Below, one piece after another: positions 16,964 to 25,800 of a stretch of 64,000 bases of DNA. Position 1 is the first letter of the stretch, and the number at the start of each line of letters is the position of its first letter. A program made the position numbers and the translations under genes. The notes under the pieces are model-generated. The model was given only the letters and a program-made list of their open reading frames with translations, ran no database searches and was not told the DNA's origin. The stretch lies in assembly GCF_015291645.1 (NCBI RefSeq), contig NZ_CP030055.1, positions 1,860,001-1,924,000 on the forward strand. Direction: 5' to 3'. The stretch is from Bradyrhizobium sp. CCBAU 53340 (GTDB lineage Bacteria; Pseudomonadota; Alphaproteobacteria; Rhizobiales; Xanthobacteraceae).

Positions 16964-18436
16964 TCAGTACCTGCGGCTGTAGTCGCCGCGATTCATGCCC
17001 CCGCCCTGACCGCCCATGCCCATGCCGATGCCAATCCCGATGCCGATGCCCTGCATCACGGCGCCGGGCGGCGGGCCGGGAGGCGGCGCACGCTCGACGA
17101 CGACCTCGTCAGGCGGCGGCCGCCGCTTCGGCGGCGTGTCGGCGACCTTGCGCTTTGGCGGCGTGTCGTCGACGCGCTTCTTGATGATGGGCGCAACCGT
17201 CGGGTTGATCGGAGTCGATGCCGGCGGCGTCGGTGTCGAGCACGGACAGGTCGGCGCCATGGCGACGGCGACCGGCGTCGCTGCGGCCGCAACCGGCAAG
17301 CCATAGTCGCGGTTCTGCACGCGGAGCAGGAGACGGCGCGCGGTCGCGGCGAGATCGCTGTTGTCCCAGCTCGCAAGATAGGCCTCGTAGGAGGCGCGGG
17401 TATTGATCGCCACCGCGCGATCCCATGCCAGCATCTGGCGCCGGCGCTCCAGCACCGTGCGCAGGCGTGGCGTGTAGACGGCCTGCGTGTAGAGCTCGAT
17501 ATAGGCCTGATAGGCTTCCACCGTGTCGTCGGCGATCACGAGGTCATAGGCGACCTTGGCGTCCTTGCCTTGCAAATCCTTGCGCCAGTCCGCGACGCTG
17601 CGCGTGGCGCTTGCGAGCGCCATCGAATTTGCGCCCGGAGCAGGCGGCTGACCGCTGCTCTCGCCGAAAAATTTGAAGTCGGTCGTCAGCGACGAGCTTT
17701 CCCAGGGGATCTGGCGTCCGTCGGTCGATTGCGCCACCGCAACGCGGATGCGTTTGAACACTTCCTCGATCGGCAGGTTCGGCTGCTTGGCAACGGTCAG
17801 CGCCGCCGTGGTGTAGGGACTGTCGGCGCCATTGCCGTCCTCGGCTTCGGCACCGGGCGAGGTCGAGTACGAAATGAAGGAGCCGGGCGCGCCCGCCTTG
17901 GTATCGACGATGGCGAGCCCATGGCCTGCGCCTGACAGCGCCGGGAACGGATTGTTGCGACAGGCATCGAGCATGAAGATGCGCGCCCGGGTCGGCAGCG
18001 CACCGAGTGTGTTGAGCAGATCATTCAGCCGCACGCCCTGCAGCGGGATGTCGGCCTCGCGCTTGGGATCGAGATCGACAGGGACGAGGTAGTTCTCGCC
18101 ATCGATCTGCAGGCCGTGACCGGCATAAAACACCAGCGCGACGGTGTCGGCACCGCTGGCGCCGACCTTTCCGGCGAAATTCGAGATCGCCTGGCGCATT
18201 TCGTTCTGTGCGAGGTTCGGCGCCGCGGTGACGTCGAAGCCGGCATTGCCGAGCAGCTCGGCCATGCCCTTGGCGTCGTTGGCGGCATTGGGCAGCTCCG
18301 GCACCGTGCGATAGGCGGACTGGCCGATCACCAGCGCAAGCCGGGCTTCGGCCGCGGCTTCCGTCGGCGTCACCAATTGAGTAAGGGCAAGCAGGGCAGA
18401 GACAAGAATTAAATTGCAAAGGACTGGAAGGCGCAT
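16964..18436 (-). CDS. Caspase-like (peptidase C14) secreted protein
   Basis: 490 residues. A signal peptide (about 1-29) precedes a caspase p20-like domain (about 31-260). The catalytic dyad is intact: His107 in YAGHG and Cys159 in LDACRNNPF. This is the bacterial caspase-homologue (orthocaspase-type) fold common in rhizobia. A helical middle region follows (about 285-390, YEAYLASWDNSDLAATAR). The tail is Pro/Lys-rich, with two repeats of DTPPKR, and ends in a Gly/Met-rich run (GIGIGIGIGMGMGG). The start is set by GGAGGTGACCCC. Substrate and export route are unknown. Confidence 0.88.
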   Translation of the reverse strand: MRLPVLCNLILVSALLALTQLVTPTEAAAEARLALVIGQSAYRTVPELPNAANDAKGMAELLGNAGFDVTAAPNLAQNEMRQAISNFAGKVGASGADTVALVFYAGHGLQIDGENYLVPVDLDPKREADIPLQGVRLNDLLNTLGALPTRARIFMLDACRNNPFPALSGAGHGLAIVDTKAGAPGSFISYSTSPGAEAEDGNGADSPYTTAALTVAKQPNLPIEEVFKRIRVAVAQSTDGRQIPWESSSLTTDFKFFGESSGQPPAPGANSMALASATRSVADWRKDLQGKDAKVAYDLVIADDTVEAYQAYIELYTQAVYTPRLRTVLERRRQMLAWDRAVAINTRASYEAYLASWDNSDLAATARRLLLRVQNRDYGLPVAAAATPVAVAMAPTCPCSTPTPPASTPINPTVAPIIKKRVDDTPPKRKVADTPPKRRPPPDEVVVERAPPPGPPPGAVMQGIGIGIGIGMGMGGQGGGMNRGDYSRRY

Positions 18437-18551
18437 GGGGTCACCTCCATCGGCAATGGCGCGAGGATGTCACCTTTTCTAATAGTCCGCCACGACCCCG
18501 TCTGTGCGCTAGCTCACGTTCAAGCCTGATCCGGACCCGGAGGGCTGCACT

Positions 18552-18590
18552 AGAGCAAAGTGTGCAGCGGTCTTCCCAAAAGATCATTCA
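18552..18590. repeat. Degenerate copy of the GAGCATGATCCGG repeat
   Basis: AGAGCAAAGTGTGCAGCGGTCTTCCCAAAAGATCATTCA matches the repeat at 12981-13034 but lacks its left arm, so it is a decayed copy between two minus-strand genes. Confidence 0.5.
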
Positions 18591-18648
18591 GGCGTATGGC
18601 AAATGGGGCAGGAGGTCTGCCGGAGCCGGCACGTTGCGTCGTGCGATG

Positions 18649-19569
18649 TCAGAACAGCCCGCGATCCCATGGCGCAACAGGTGCAAAGCGCGCGGCAAGG
18701 AAATCGATGAAGGCGCGCACCTTCGCAGGCGGTCGGCGATCGGGCAGGTAGACGGCATGCACCGCGGAGGACTGGATCTCCGGCTGGTCGAGTGGCAGCG
18801 CGACCAGCGTGCCGGCGCGCAAATCGTCGGCGATGATGAAGGTCGGCTGGCGGGCGAGGCCGAGGCCGGCCAGCGCCGCCGCCCGCAGTGCATCGCCATT
18901 GTTGGCGCGCAGGTTTCCCGACACCTGGACGCGGATTTCGCCATCCGCGCCGAACAGCCATTCCGCCGCACTGGCCTGCTGCGACAGCGTGTAGCCGAGA
19001 CAATTATGTGCGGCGAGGTCGGCCACGCTGCGCGGCGTGCCGTGCTTGGCGAGATAAGAAGGCGTAGCGCAGACCACCAGGCGGTTCGGCGCCAGCTTTC
19101 GCGCCACCATGCTGGAGTCGCGGAGTTTGCCGATACGGATCGCGAGGTCCCAGCCTTCCTCGGCGAGGTCGACGAGGCGATCGTTGAGGCCGAGCTCGAG
19201 CGTGACCTCGGGATGGCGTTCCGAAAATTCGGCCATCAGCGGCGCGATCTGCCGTGTGCCGAACACGACGGGCACGTTGACCCGCAACAATCCGCGCGGC
19301 TCGACGCGCTCGCGCGCGACCGCGGCGTCGGCTGTCTCCATATCGGCGAGGATCCGCTCGGAGGATTCCAGATAGAGCCGGCCGGCCTCGGTGATCGAGA
19401 GCCGCCGCGTGGTGCGATGGAATAGTTTTGTGCCAAGCCGCGCCTCCAGCGAGGCGACGTGCTTGGTCACCATGGTCTGGGACAGGCCCATTGCGCGCGC
19501 CGCGCCGGACAGGCTGCCGTTGGCCGCCACCTTGGCGAAGACTTCCAGGCTGGTCAGGCGGTCGAGCAT
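18649..19569 (-). CDS. LysR family transcriptional regulator (CrgA/DsdC-like group)
   Basis: 306 residues. The N-terminal winged helix is MLDRLTSLEVFAKVAANGSL ... SQTMVTKHVASLEARLGTKLF, then RTTRRLSITEAG. A substrate-binding domain spans about 90-300. The residues after the helix are those of the large LysR subgroup that controls adjacent oxidoreductase or DoxX genes in proteobacteria. It is divergent from a DoxX gene 96 bp away, and the gap holds a dyad at 19619-19632, so DoxX is the likely target. Confidence 0.9.
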   Translation of the reverse strand: MLDRLTSLEVFAKVAANGSLSGAARAMGLSQTMVTKHVASLEARLGTKLFHRTTRRLSITEAGRLYLESSERILADMETADAAVARERVEPRGLLRVNVPVVFGTRQIAPLMAEFSERHPEVTLELGLNDRLVDLAEEGWDLAIRIGKLRDSSMVARKLAPNRLVVCATPSYLAKHGTPRSVADLAAHNCLGYTLSQQASAAEWLFGADGEIRVQVSGNLRANNGDALRAAALAGLGLARQPTFIIADDLRAGTLVALPLDQPEIQSSAVHAVYLPDRRPPAKVRAFIDFLAARFAPVAPWDRGLF

Positions 19570-19618
19570 CTATCTCACTCTATTGGTGTGAAGTATTTTT
19601 CCAAATTAGCAGATTATC

Positions 19619-19632
19619 ATTCTCGTGAGAAT
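19619..19632. promoter_or_regulatory. Dyad between the LysR and DoxX genes
   Basis: ATTCTC-GT-GAGAAT is a perfect 6 bp inverted repeat with a two-base centre, in the AT-rich divergent promoter region. A LysR-type binding site is expected there; the assignment rests on position. Confidence 0.5.
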
Positions 19633-19664
19633 AGATCATAGGTCCCGCAACCATGGAGACCGCT

Positions 19665-20108
19665 ATGATCGATTCCCGTACCGCTCCCTACGCCGCGCTG
19701 GTGCTGCGCGTGACCCTGGGTGCGCTGTTCCTGGCCCATGCCAGCCTGAAACTGTTCGTTTTCACTCCCGCCGGCACCGCAAAGTTCTTCGGCAGCCTCG
19801 GCTTCCCGCCCGAGCTCGCCTATCTCGTGATGACGGTGGAAGTTCTCAGCGGCATTGCCCTGATTCTTGGCATCTGGACCCGCTACGCGGCGTTGGCCGG
19901 CATTCCGGTCCTGCTTGGCGCGATCTTCACCGTGCACGGTGCGGCCGGCTTCTTCTTCACCAATCCGAAGGGCGGCTGGGAATTTCCCGCGTTCTGGGCG
20001 ATCGCGCTGGCTGCGCAGGCCCTGCTTGGCGATGGCGCCTTCGCGCTGCGGCCCTTGCGCGCTATCGAGGCGACGAACGGACAGTTGAGCGTCGCGCCGT
20101 CGCGCTAA
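19665..20108 (+). CDS. DoxX family membrane protein
   Basis: 147 residues with four hydrophobic helices and the family's features LRVTLGALFLAHASLKLF near the start and GIWTRYAALAGIPVLLGAIF in the middle. DoxX proteins are quinone- or thiol-linked membrane proteins (YphA/DoxD group), often induced by oxidants or electrophiles. The ATG at 19665 has GGAGA six bases upstream; the ATG at 19653 has no ribosome site. A rho-independent terminator follows at 20131. Confidence 0.85.
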   Translation: MIDSRTAPYAALVLRVTLGALFLAHASLKLFVFTPAGTAKFFGSLGFPPELAYLVMTVEVLSGIALILGIWTRYAALAGIPVLLGAIFTVHGAAGFFFTNPKGGWEFPAFWAIALAAQALLGDGAFALRPLRAIEATNGQLSVAPSR

Positions 20109-20130
20109 GTTCATCGATCGCTGGAATACG

Positions 20131-20163
20131 AAAGCTGCGGGATTCCGGTCCCGCAGCTTTTTG
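20131..20163 (+). terminator. Rho-independent terminator after the DoxX gene
   Basis: AAAGCTGCGGGA-TTCCGG-TCCCGCAGCTTTTT: a perfect 12 bp stem with a six-base loop, followed by a T run, 22 bp after the doxX stop codon. Confidence 0.9.
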
Positions 20164-20443
20164 CTGCGTGCTCATCAATCTGCGTTCGGCATTGATCCAT
20201 ACCTGAATTGGATCGATCTGCGGCAATCTTGCATGGAAGCCGTTCGGCCGCGATGCGGCACGATCGAAAACATCGGCAAATATAGGCGTTGCGCTGCAAT
20301 CCATGGCGGCGCGCCTGCCGCTCGCGAGCGTATCGCACTTGGCGGCAAGCCTTGCCTGCTCCGTTGCTTTGGCCGTACTCTCCGCGCAAGAGGCCGTGGC
20401 AACGACTGCGGCCGCCAAACAAAAAATATTGGGGAGAGACACC
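20164..20443. other. Intergenic region before the TRAP operon
   Basis: About 280 bases with no convincing gene. An open frame runs through it into the TRAP binding protein but has no ribosome site, and its sequence differs from the Tat-type signal of the true start at 20444. It presumably carries the TRAP promoter; I see no clear dyad or -35/-10 pair. Confidence 0.5.
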
Positions 20444-21475
20444 ATGACCCTCGTGCCCGTCAGCCGTCGCACGTTCCTCAAGTCGTCGACGGCGGTGACC
20501 GCCGGCCTCGTGCTCTCTCCCGCCATCATCGGTCGCGCTGAAGCCGCGACGCTGAAGCTGAAATGCTCGTCCTCGCTGCCGAACGATCCCAAATTCGCCA
20601 ACGGCCGCGTCTACTACGACAATCTCGTCAAGAATCTGAAAGGCAACGGGCTCGGCGAGCAGGTCGAGGTCGCCTTCTTCCCTGACAACCAGCTCGGCCA
20701 GGAAATCGACGTCATCAATTCCGTGAAGCTCGGCGTCATCGACCTGATGGTGTCGGGCTCGTCGATCTCGGCCAATCTGGTGCCGCTGGTCGGGACCTAC
20801 GATCTCGGCTTCCTGTTCTCGAGCTTCCCGCAGCAGACCAAGGCATTCGACGCCGGCGCCGCCAAGCCGATCGAGGACGCGCTGCTCAAGGGCAGCAACA
20901 TCCGCATCATCGCCTGGGCCTATAATTTCGGCTCGCGCAGCGTGCTCGCGAAGAAGCCGGTGAAGACGCCGGAGGATCTCGCCGGCCTCAAGATCCGCAC
21001 CTTGCCCAATCCCGTCATCACCGAATGCCTCCGCCTGATGGGCGCTGCCGCGACGCCGCTGGCATTCGGCGAAATCTACACGGCGCTGCAGGCCGGCGTG
21101 CTCGACGGGCTTGAGCACGATCCGCCGACCATCCTCGCCAGCAAGTTCTATGAGACGGCAAAGTTCTACGCGCTGACGCAGCACAATTTCTCGCCGCTTG
21201 CGATCTATTTCAGCGACATGACCTTCAATCGCATGGATCCGAAGCTGCGCGAGGGTTTTCTCGATGCTGCCAAGAAGGCGGCGATCGACACGCGCGCGCA
21301 CGGGCTCGCGGTCGAGAAGGAAGCGCTGGCGGCGCTGACCGAGAAGGGCGTGACGGTGGCCGAATGCGACCGCGAGGCCTTCAAGAAGCGCGTGGCGCCG
21401 CAGATCGACAACTTCATCAAGGCGCGGCCGGAGTCCAAGGCCGTCATCGATATCATTCGCTCGACGCAAGCCTGA
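20444..21475 (+). CDS. TRAP transporter substrate-binding protein (DctP family)
   Basis: 343 residues. A twin-arginine-type signal (SRRTFLKSSTA, about 7-17, then a hydrophobic stretch to RAEA) precedes the DctP fold. The fold is marked by LPNDPKFANGRVYYDNLVK, PDNQLGQEIDVINSVKLG and the family helix AGLKIRTLPNPVITECLRLMGA. It binds an organic acid in the periplasm for the fused permease that follows one base after its stop. The start has GGGGAGAGACACC upstream. The ligand is probably a carboxylate, given the adjacent 2-hydroxyacid dehydrogenase. Confidence 0.9.
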   Translation: MTLVPVSRRTFLKSSTAVTAGLVLSPAIIGRAEAATLKLKCSSSLPNDPKFANGRVYYDNLVKNLKGNGLGEQVEVAFFPDNQLGQEIDVINSVKLGVIDLMVSGSSISANLVPLVGTYDLGFLFSSFPQQTKAFDAGAAKPIEDALLKGSNIRIIAWAYNFGSRSVLAKKPVKTPEDLAGLKIRTLPNPVITECLRLMGAAATPLAFGEIYTALQAGVLDGLEHDPPTILASKFYETAKFYALTQHNFSPLAIYFSDMTFNRMDPKLREGFLDAAKKAAIDTRAHGLAVEKEALAALTEKGVTVAECDREAFKKRVAPQIDNFIKARPESKAVIDIIRSTQA

Positions 21476-21476
21476 G

Positions 21477-23351
21477 ATGGCCAGATCCGAGGTGGCGATG
21501 ACCGGCGCCTTGTCCGCCTCGGGCGGCCGCCATGGCAGCATCGCGCTGCTGCTTCGCTGCAGCGACGCGATCGCAGCCATCCTGCTGGCTGCCGATCTTG
21601 CCGTCGTCTGCGGTTCGGTGCTGCTGCGTTTCTTCTTCAACGCGCCGGTCGAATGGTCTGACGACGTCGCGCGCGGATTGATGGTCGGATCGGCCTTCTT
21701 CGGCGCGGCGAGTGCGCTCGCGCGCGGCGAGAATGTCGGCGTGTCCTTCTTCCGTGATTTGCTGCCGCCGCCGCTTCGTACGCTGGTCGACGCCGCAAGC
21801 GCCGTGCTTGTCGTGCTGATCTCCGGCTACGTCGCCTACAACGCGATCAAGCTGGGTTCGCTGACATCGGGACAGACCACCGGCTCGGGCCTGCCGCTCG
21901 AGCTCACCTTCTACCCGATGGGGATCGGTGCGCTGTTCATGACGGTGTTCGCCGTCGACCAGCTCTGCGCCAGGCCGCTTCCTGATATCGCCAGGGGCCT
22001 CGTTGCCGTCGCCGTCGCGACCGGCCTTTATCTCGCCTGGGATTATCTGTCGCCGTCCTCGGTGCCGTCGGCGGGAGCGCTGATGCTGATCGGCTTCTTC
22101 GCCACCCTGTTCGGCGGCTTGCCGATCGGCTTTGCGCTGGCGCTGGCCGCGCTGATCTTCATCTGGGTCGAGGGCGCGCTGCCGGGCGTGATCTTCGCCC
22201 AGCAGATGGCGCGCGGCATCGACAATTTCGTGCTGCTGGCAATCCCGTTCTTCATCCTCGTCGGCTATCTTATGGAAGCCAACGGCATGTCGGTGCGCCT
22301 GATCGAGCTGCTGCAGCGTGCGGTCGGCCGCATGCGCGGCGGCTTGAACGTCGTGATGGTGGCCTCGATGGTGTTGTTCTCGGGCATATCAGGCTCGAAG
22401 ATGGCGGACGTCGCCGCGGTCGGCTCCGTGCTGATCCCGGCGGCGCGCCGCTCCAGGCAGAATCCCGGCAGCGCGGTGGCGCTGCTGGCGGCGTCCGCGG
22501 TGATGGCGGAGACCATTCCACCCTGCATCAACCTGATCATCCTGGGCTTTGTCGCGAACCTGTCGATCGGCGGCCTGTTCATGGCGGGACTGCTGCCGGC
22601 GGCGCTGATGGCGGCGGTGCTGATTGCTTTCTCCATCATCTTCGGCAAGACGCCTGATAACGCCGAGGCGGTCGAGCCACAGATGCCGGTCTCGGGTCTG
22701 TGGAGCGGCGCGATCGCCTCGCTCGGCCTGATCTTCATGATCTTCTTCGGCTTCAAGAGCGGCTTTGCCACCGCAACCGAGATCTCGGCCTTTGCCGTGG
22801 CTTATGCGCTCGTGGTCGGCAGCGTGGTGTTCCGCGAGCTCAGCTTCAAATCGGCCGCGCAAAGCTTCGTCCAGGCGGCGACGCGCGCCGGGCTGGTGCT
22901 GTTCATCGTCGCCGCCGCGCAATCGCTGGCGTTCACGCTGACCTTGCAGCAGGTGCCGCATGCGGTCGGCGACTTCATGCTGGGCCTGTCCAGGACCTCA
23001 GGCGTCTGGCTGTTCATCCTGCTCGCGATTGTCGTGCTGATCGTGATGGGCTCGGTGCTGGAAGGCGCGGCAGCGCTCATCATCTTCGGGCCGCTGCTGC
23101 TGCCGGTCGCGGTGCAGCTTGGCATCGATCCCCTGCATTTCGGCGTCGTGCTCGTGATCGCGATGGGCATCGGCCTGTTCGCGCCGCCGCTGGGGCTTGG
23201 GCTCTACGGCGCCTGCCTGATCGGCAATGTGCCGATCGAGCAGACGGTGAAGCCGATCCTGGGCTATCTCGGCCTGTTGTTGCTCTGCCTGCTCGTCATC
23301 GCCTTCGTGCCGTGGCTGAGCACTGCCTTGCCGCGCGCGTTCGGTTACTGA
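21477..23351 (+). CDS. TRAP transporter fused small/large permease (DctQM)
   Basis: 624 residues. The N-terminal part (about 1-190) is the four-helix DctQ subunit (EWSDDVARGLMVGSAFFGAA). The remainder is the 12-helix DctM subunit with IPFFILVGYLMEANGMS, FSGISGSKMADVAAVGSVLIP and the ETIPPCINLIILG re-entrant segment. Such fusions use a sodium gradient to import the ligand delivered by DctP. An ATG seven codons downstream (21498) is an alternative start. It is co-transcribed with the binding protein and the dehydrogenase gene. Confidence 0.92.
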   Translation: MARSEVAMTGALSASGGRHGSIALLLRCSDAIAAILLAADLAVVCGSVLLRFFFNAPVEWSDDVARGLMVGSAFFGAASALARGENVGVSFFRDLLPPPLRTLVDAASAVLVVLISGYVAYNAIKLGSLTSGQTTGSGLPLELTFYPMGIGALFMTVFAVDQLCARPLPDIARGLVAVAVATGLYLAWDYLSPSSVPSAGALMLIGFFATLFGGLPIGFALALAALIFIWVEGALPGVIFAQQMARGIDNFVLLAIPFFILVGYLMEANGMSVRLIELLQRAVGRMRGGLNVVMVASMVLFSGISGSKMADVAAVGSVLIPAARRSRQNPGSAVALLAASAVMAETIPPCINLIILGFVANLSIGGLFMAGLLPAALMAAVLIAFSIIFGKTPDNAEAVEPQMPVSGLWSGAIASLGLIFMIFFGFKSGFATATEISAFAVAYALVVGSVVFRELSFKSAAQSFVQAATRAGLVLFIVAAAQSLAFTLTLQQVPHAVGDFMLGLSRTSGVWLFILLAIVVLIVMGSVLEGAAALIIFGPLLLPVAVQLGIDPLHFGVVLVIAMGIGLFAPPLGLGLYGACLIGNVPIEQTVKPILGYLGLLLLCLLVIAFVPWLSTALPRAFGY

Positions 23352-23363
23352 AGGAGTCTTGCC

Positions 23364-24341
23364 GTGAAAGTCCTGCTGGCCCACACGCCGGAGATGCGCC
23401 GCAACTATTACGGCGATCGCAGCCTGAATGGCCTGCGCGCCATTGCCGATGTGATCCTGCACGAGGGCGAGCAGGCACTCGACGCAGGCGCCCTCGTCAA
23501 TGCGGCGAAGGAGGCCGACATCATCGTCGCCGATCGCATGACCGAAGGCCGCGGCGAGATCTTTGGGCAACTGCCGCGCCTGCGTGCTTTCGTCCGCTGC
23601 GCCGTCGATATCAGGAACGTCGACGTGGACGCCGCCTCGCAGGCCGGCGTGCTGGTGACCCGTGCCGGTCCCGGCTTCGTCCAGGCGGTCGCCGAGCTTG
23701 CCGTCGGCTTCATGGTCGATCTGTCGCGCGGCGTGTCGCGGACCACTGCGGACTACCAGGCCGGCCGCAAGCCGGAGGCGCGGATGGGCCGCCAGCTCGC
23801 CGGCAGCACGATCGGCATCATCGGCTATGGCAGCATCGGCCGCTACCTCGCAGAGATCGCCAAGGTGCTGCGCATGAACGTGCTGGTCGCCGATCCCTTC
23901 GCTGATGTCAGCGGCAGCGCGATCCGACATGTCGCGCTCGACGAGCTGCTCGCGGCGTCCGACTACGTCGTCTGCCTCGCCATCGCCAGCGAGCAGACCG
24001 AGAAGCTGATCGGGGAGGCGGCGCTGGCGCGCATGCAGAAGCACGCCGTCTTCATCAATCTGTCGCGCGGCAACCTCGTCGACGAAGCGGCGCTCGCCAA
24101 GGCGCTGCTGGAGAATCGCATCGGCGGCGCGGCGATGGATGTCGGGCGCGCGCCCGACCAGATGCCGACGCCGGAACTGGCAAGGCTTCCCAACGTCATC
24201 GCCACGCCGCATGTCGGCGGGCTGACACCGCAGGCGATCGAATACCAGTCGCTGGAAACGGTGCGGCAGGTCGAGGCGATCATCAAGGGCGAGGCCCCGG
24301 TCGGCGCGGTCAACGCCGAGCGCTGGACGCGGCGGCCCTGA
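23364..24341 (+). CDS. D-2-hydroxyacid dehydrogenase family protein (variant active site)
   Basis: 325 residues, NAD-binding Rossmann motif GYGSIG at 154-159, catalytic Arg235 (NLSRGNLVDE) and His283 (TPHVGG). In the usual family the catalytic Glu sits in a DVFxxEP motif; here the matching segment is DVGRAPDQMP, so that Glu is replaced by Pro with Asp next to it. It starts at GTG 23364 with AAGGAG overlapping the TRAP permease stop. Being in the TRAP operon, it probably converts the imported acid. Whether it is an active dehydrogenase is uncertain. Confidence 0.85.
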   Translation: MKVLLAHTPEMRRNYYGDRSLNGLRAIADVILHEGEQALDAGALVNAAKEADIIVADRMTEGRGEIFGQLPRLRAFVRCAVDIRNVDVDAASQAGVLVTRAGPGFVQAVAELAVGFMVDLSRGVSRTTADYQAGRKPEARMGRQLAGSTIGIIGYGSIGRYLAEIAKVLRMNVLVADPFADVSGSAIRHVALDELLAASDYVVCLAIASEQTEKLIGEAALARMQKHAVFINLSRGNLVDEAALAKALLENRIGGAAMDVGRAPDQMPTPELARLPNVIATPHVGGLTPQAIEYQSLETVRQVEAIIKGEAPVGAVNAERWTRRP

Positions 24342-24347
24342 ATAGCC

Positions 24348-25514
24348 CTACAGCCGATCGATCGCCTTGAACGTTCCGTCCTTCTGGATCACCGTCAGGA
24401 ACACCTTTGGTGGCGTGTCGACGGCGCGCGCACCGACGGTGACGATGGTCCCGCTGATGTCGAAGCGGCCGATATCGTTGATCGTGCGCAGCAGGCTGGC
24501 GCGGGTCGGGTTCGGTCCGGCTTTTTCCAGCGCCGCCGCCACGAGGCGGCCGGAGAGGTAACCTTCGAGCGACACGAAGTCCGGCGTCAGCGTCGGATCG
24601 AACGCCGCCTGTGCCGCCTGGTAGTCGGCGACGAGCTTGATCGAGCGATCCCAGGGAAACGGCACGACCTGCGCGACGACGACGCCATCGCCATCAGGAC
24701 CGAGCTCTTTGGCGAGCGCGGTGGCGCCGACGAAGGAGATGTTGACGAAGGTCGGATAGGCGCCGTTGCGGTGCGCGAGCTTGATGAACTCGGCGCTCGG
24801 ACCGTAAGTGCCGACCATGACGATCGCCTCGGGCTCGGCGCGCTTGATGGTGCGCCAGGCCGCGCTAACCGCGCGGGTGTTGCGCTCGAAAGTGCCTTCC
24901 GCGGCGAGTTCGAGCCCGCGCCTGGCAAGGGCGCCCTTCACGCCGGCGAGGCCATCGCGGCCGAAGGCATCGTCCTGGTAGAAGATGCCGATCCGGGTGA
25001 AATGGCGGTCCTCGGTGAGATGCTTGATCAGGGTCTCGGATTCCGCGCGGTAGCTCGCGCGGATGTTCACGACGTTCGGCAGTTCGAGGTCGCGCAGGAA
25101 TTCGGCGCCGCTGAACGGCCCGATGAAGGGGATGTTGCGGGCGCTGGTCACGGGGATGGTCGCGATGGCAGTCGGCGTGCCGACTGCGCCGATCAATGCG
25201 AACACCTTGTCGTCCTCGATCAGCCGCAGGGTCTGCGACACCGAGCGGTCGGGATCGTAGCCGTCATCGCGGCTGATGAGCTGGAGCTTGCGGCCATGGA
25301 CGCCACCTTTGGCGTTGATCTCGGTGAAGGCCGCGACGATTCCGCGCCGCATGTGTTGTCCGAGCACGGAGGAGGGACCCTCGAGCGCCGCAGCCTGGCC
25401 GAACAGGATCGCGTCCCCGCTGACGCCGACCTCGTCGCCTCTTGCCGTCAGCGTTGCCGTCGCCAGCAACGCGGCGGCAAGCGCTATGCCTATCGCTGAG
25501 CGCGATCGTTTCAT
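24348..25514 (-). CDS. ABC transporter substrate-binding protein, Leu/Ile/Val type (orphan)
   Basis: 388 residues. A signal peptide (about 1-26, ending LTARG) is followed by the Peripla_BP_6 fold: ILFGQAAALEGPSSVLGQHMRRGIVAAFTEIN, GAVGTPTAIATIPVTSARNIPFIGPFSGAEF and GIFYQDDAFGRDGLAGVKGAL. No permease or ATPase gene lies nearby, so it is an orphan binding protein of the LivJ class. It converges on the dehydrogenase gene (6 bp gap) and is divergent from a CHASE-GGDEF-EAL gene. It could feed a distant ABC permease or sense ligand for the neighbouring receptor. Confidence 0.88.
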   Translation of the reverse strand: MKRSRSAIGIALAAALLATATLTARGDEVGVSGDAILFGQAAALEGPSSVLGQHMRRGIVAAFTEINAKGGVHGRKLQLISRDDGYDPDRSVSQTLRLIEDDKVFALIGAVGTPTAIATIPVTSARNIPFIGPFSGAEFLRDLELPNVVNIRASYRAESETLIKHLTEDRHFTRIGIFYQDDAFGRDGLAGVKGALARRGLELAAEGTFERNTRAVSAAWRTIKRAEPEAIVMVGTYGPSAEFIKLAHRNGAYPTFVNISFVGATALAKELGPDGDGVVVAQVVPFPWDRSIKLVADYQAAQAAFDPTLTPDFVSLEGYLSGRLVAAALEKAGPNPTRASLLRTINDIGRFDISGTIVTVGARAVDTPPKVFLTVIQKDGTFKAIDRL

Positions 25515-25800
25515 GAGAGAGCTCGCCGAATGCAGGAAAAGTCGCAGCAACGATAGGTGCGCAGGCTGAACAGGGCGCTAACCGGCGCCGCGAGAGCGAT
25601 CCGTAGGAGTCCGGGTAAAGGCGGCAATACACTACCGGATTCCGGCAATGTGCAGGGTCAATCGTTAACTACGCCTCCTGATGCGCGGCCGGCTGGTTCC
25701 AACATTGTGCAGTTCTTAACCCCGATCCTTGTCCGATAGTCACCACGGCGGCTCAACCCTAAGTTCGGCTGCCGCGCCGAGGGGACGTGCGGAAATAAAG

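Noticed and set aside
20303..20443. 47 extra in-frame codons before the TRAP binding protein, resembling a signal peptide
   Set aside because: No ribosome site is present, and the Tat-type signal at 20444 already has a good GGAGAG site.
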